5,820 nt of DNA. Source: an uncultured Clostridia bacterium (GTDB lineage Bacteria > Bacillota > Clostridia > Oscillospirales > CAG-272). The stretch is from the NCBI GenBank assembly GCA_904502055.1, contig CAJGDZ010000110.1, positions 1 through 5,820 of the forward strand. Direction: 5' to 3'. The notes under the pieces are model-generated. The model saw nothing but the letters and a program-made list of their open reading frames with translations, made no database searches and was not told the DNA's origin. Made by a program: the position numbers and the translations under genes. Shown in pieces: positions 5,796 to 5,820 of this stretch. How positions within the stretch are numbered: the first letter of the stretch is position 1; each line of letters begins with the position of its first letter.

Positions 5796-5820
5796 GAAAA
5801 GAGAGCGAGCTCTCTTTGTC
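5796..5820 (+). repeat. 25-bp dispersed repeat, right copy, cut by window end
   Basis: This copy matches 47-71 at 24 of 25 positions in direct orientation. The core is AAAGAGAGC (5798-5806), GA, GCTCTCTTT (5809-5817). In the left copy the pairing continues outward on both sides; here the window ends, so whether the longer hairpin is present cannot be seen. Confidence 0.75.

Overview
The window holds one complete transcription unit on the minus strand: an ABC transporter operon of the GldA/GldF/GldG type with a DUF4340 protein as fourth gene. It is bracketed by unusual hairpin-rich, repeat-bearing intergenic DNA. No phage, CRISPR, rRNA, tRNA or transposase gene is visible. Strong AAAGGAGG-type ribosome sites, a TATAAT promoter, moderately GC-rich genes beside an AT-richer upstream region, and the order ATPase, permease, GldG-like, DUF4340 all suggest a member of the Clostridia (Bacillota), perhaps a gut lineage. 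The taxonomic call is an inference from style and gene order, not from a marker gene.

Layout, following transcription from right to left: repeat-bearing intergenic DNA (about 5620-5820), an extended -10 promoter (around 5593-5601), the ABC ATPase (5560-4502), an ABC-2 family permease (4490-3711), a membrane-anchored GldG-like protein (3695-2061), a membrane-anchored DUF4340 protein (2064-289), an intrinsic terminator (249-280), then a chain of hairpins (1-226). The genes are 11 and 15 bases apart and finally overlap in ATGA, so they are almost certainly co-transcribed and translationally linked.

The ATPase and permease would form the transporter core, probably as homodimers. The GldG-like and DUF4340 proteins each have an N-terminal membrane anchor and a large domain predicted outside the membrane; the GldG-like protein has a second membrane segment at its C-terminus. 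They are the natural extracytoplasmic partners of the transporter. In Bacteroidetes the related GldA/GldF/GldG set is linked to gliding motility. In Clostridia the substrate and role are not established, and nothing here identifies the cargo.

The most unusual signal is outside the genes. Short blocks of the left flank recur in the right flank in mirrored order, two of them clearly inverted. An 18-base perfect inverted repeat (231-248 and 5654-5671) closely brackets the whole unit from promoter to terminator. This may mark a cassette-like unit, or a family of interspersed hairpin repeats that happens to lie on both sides.
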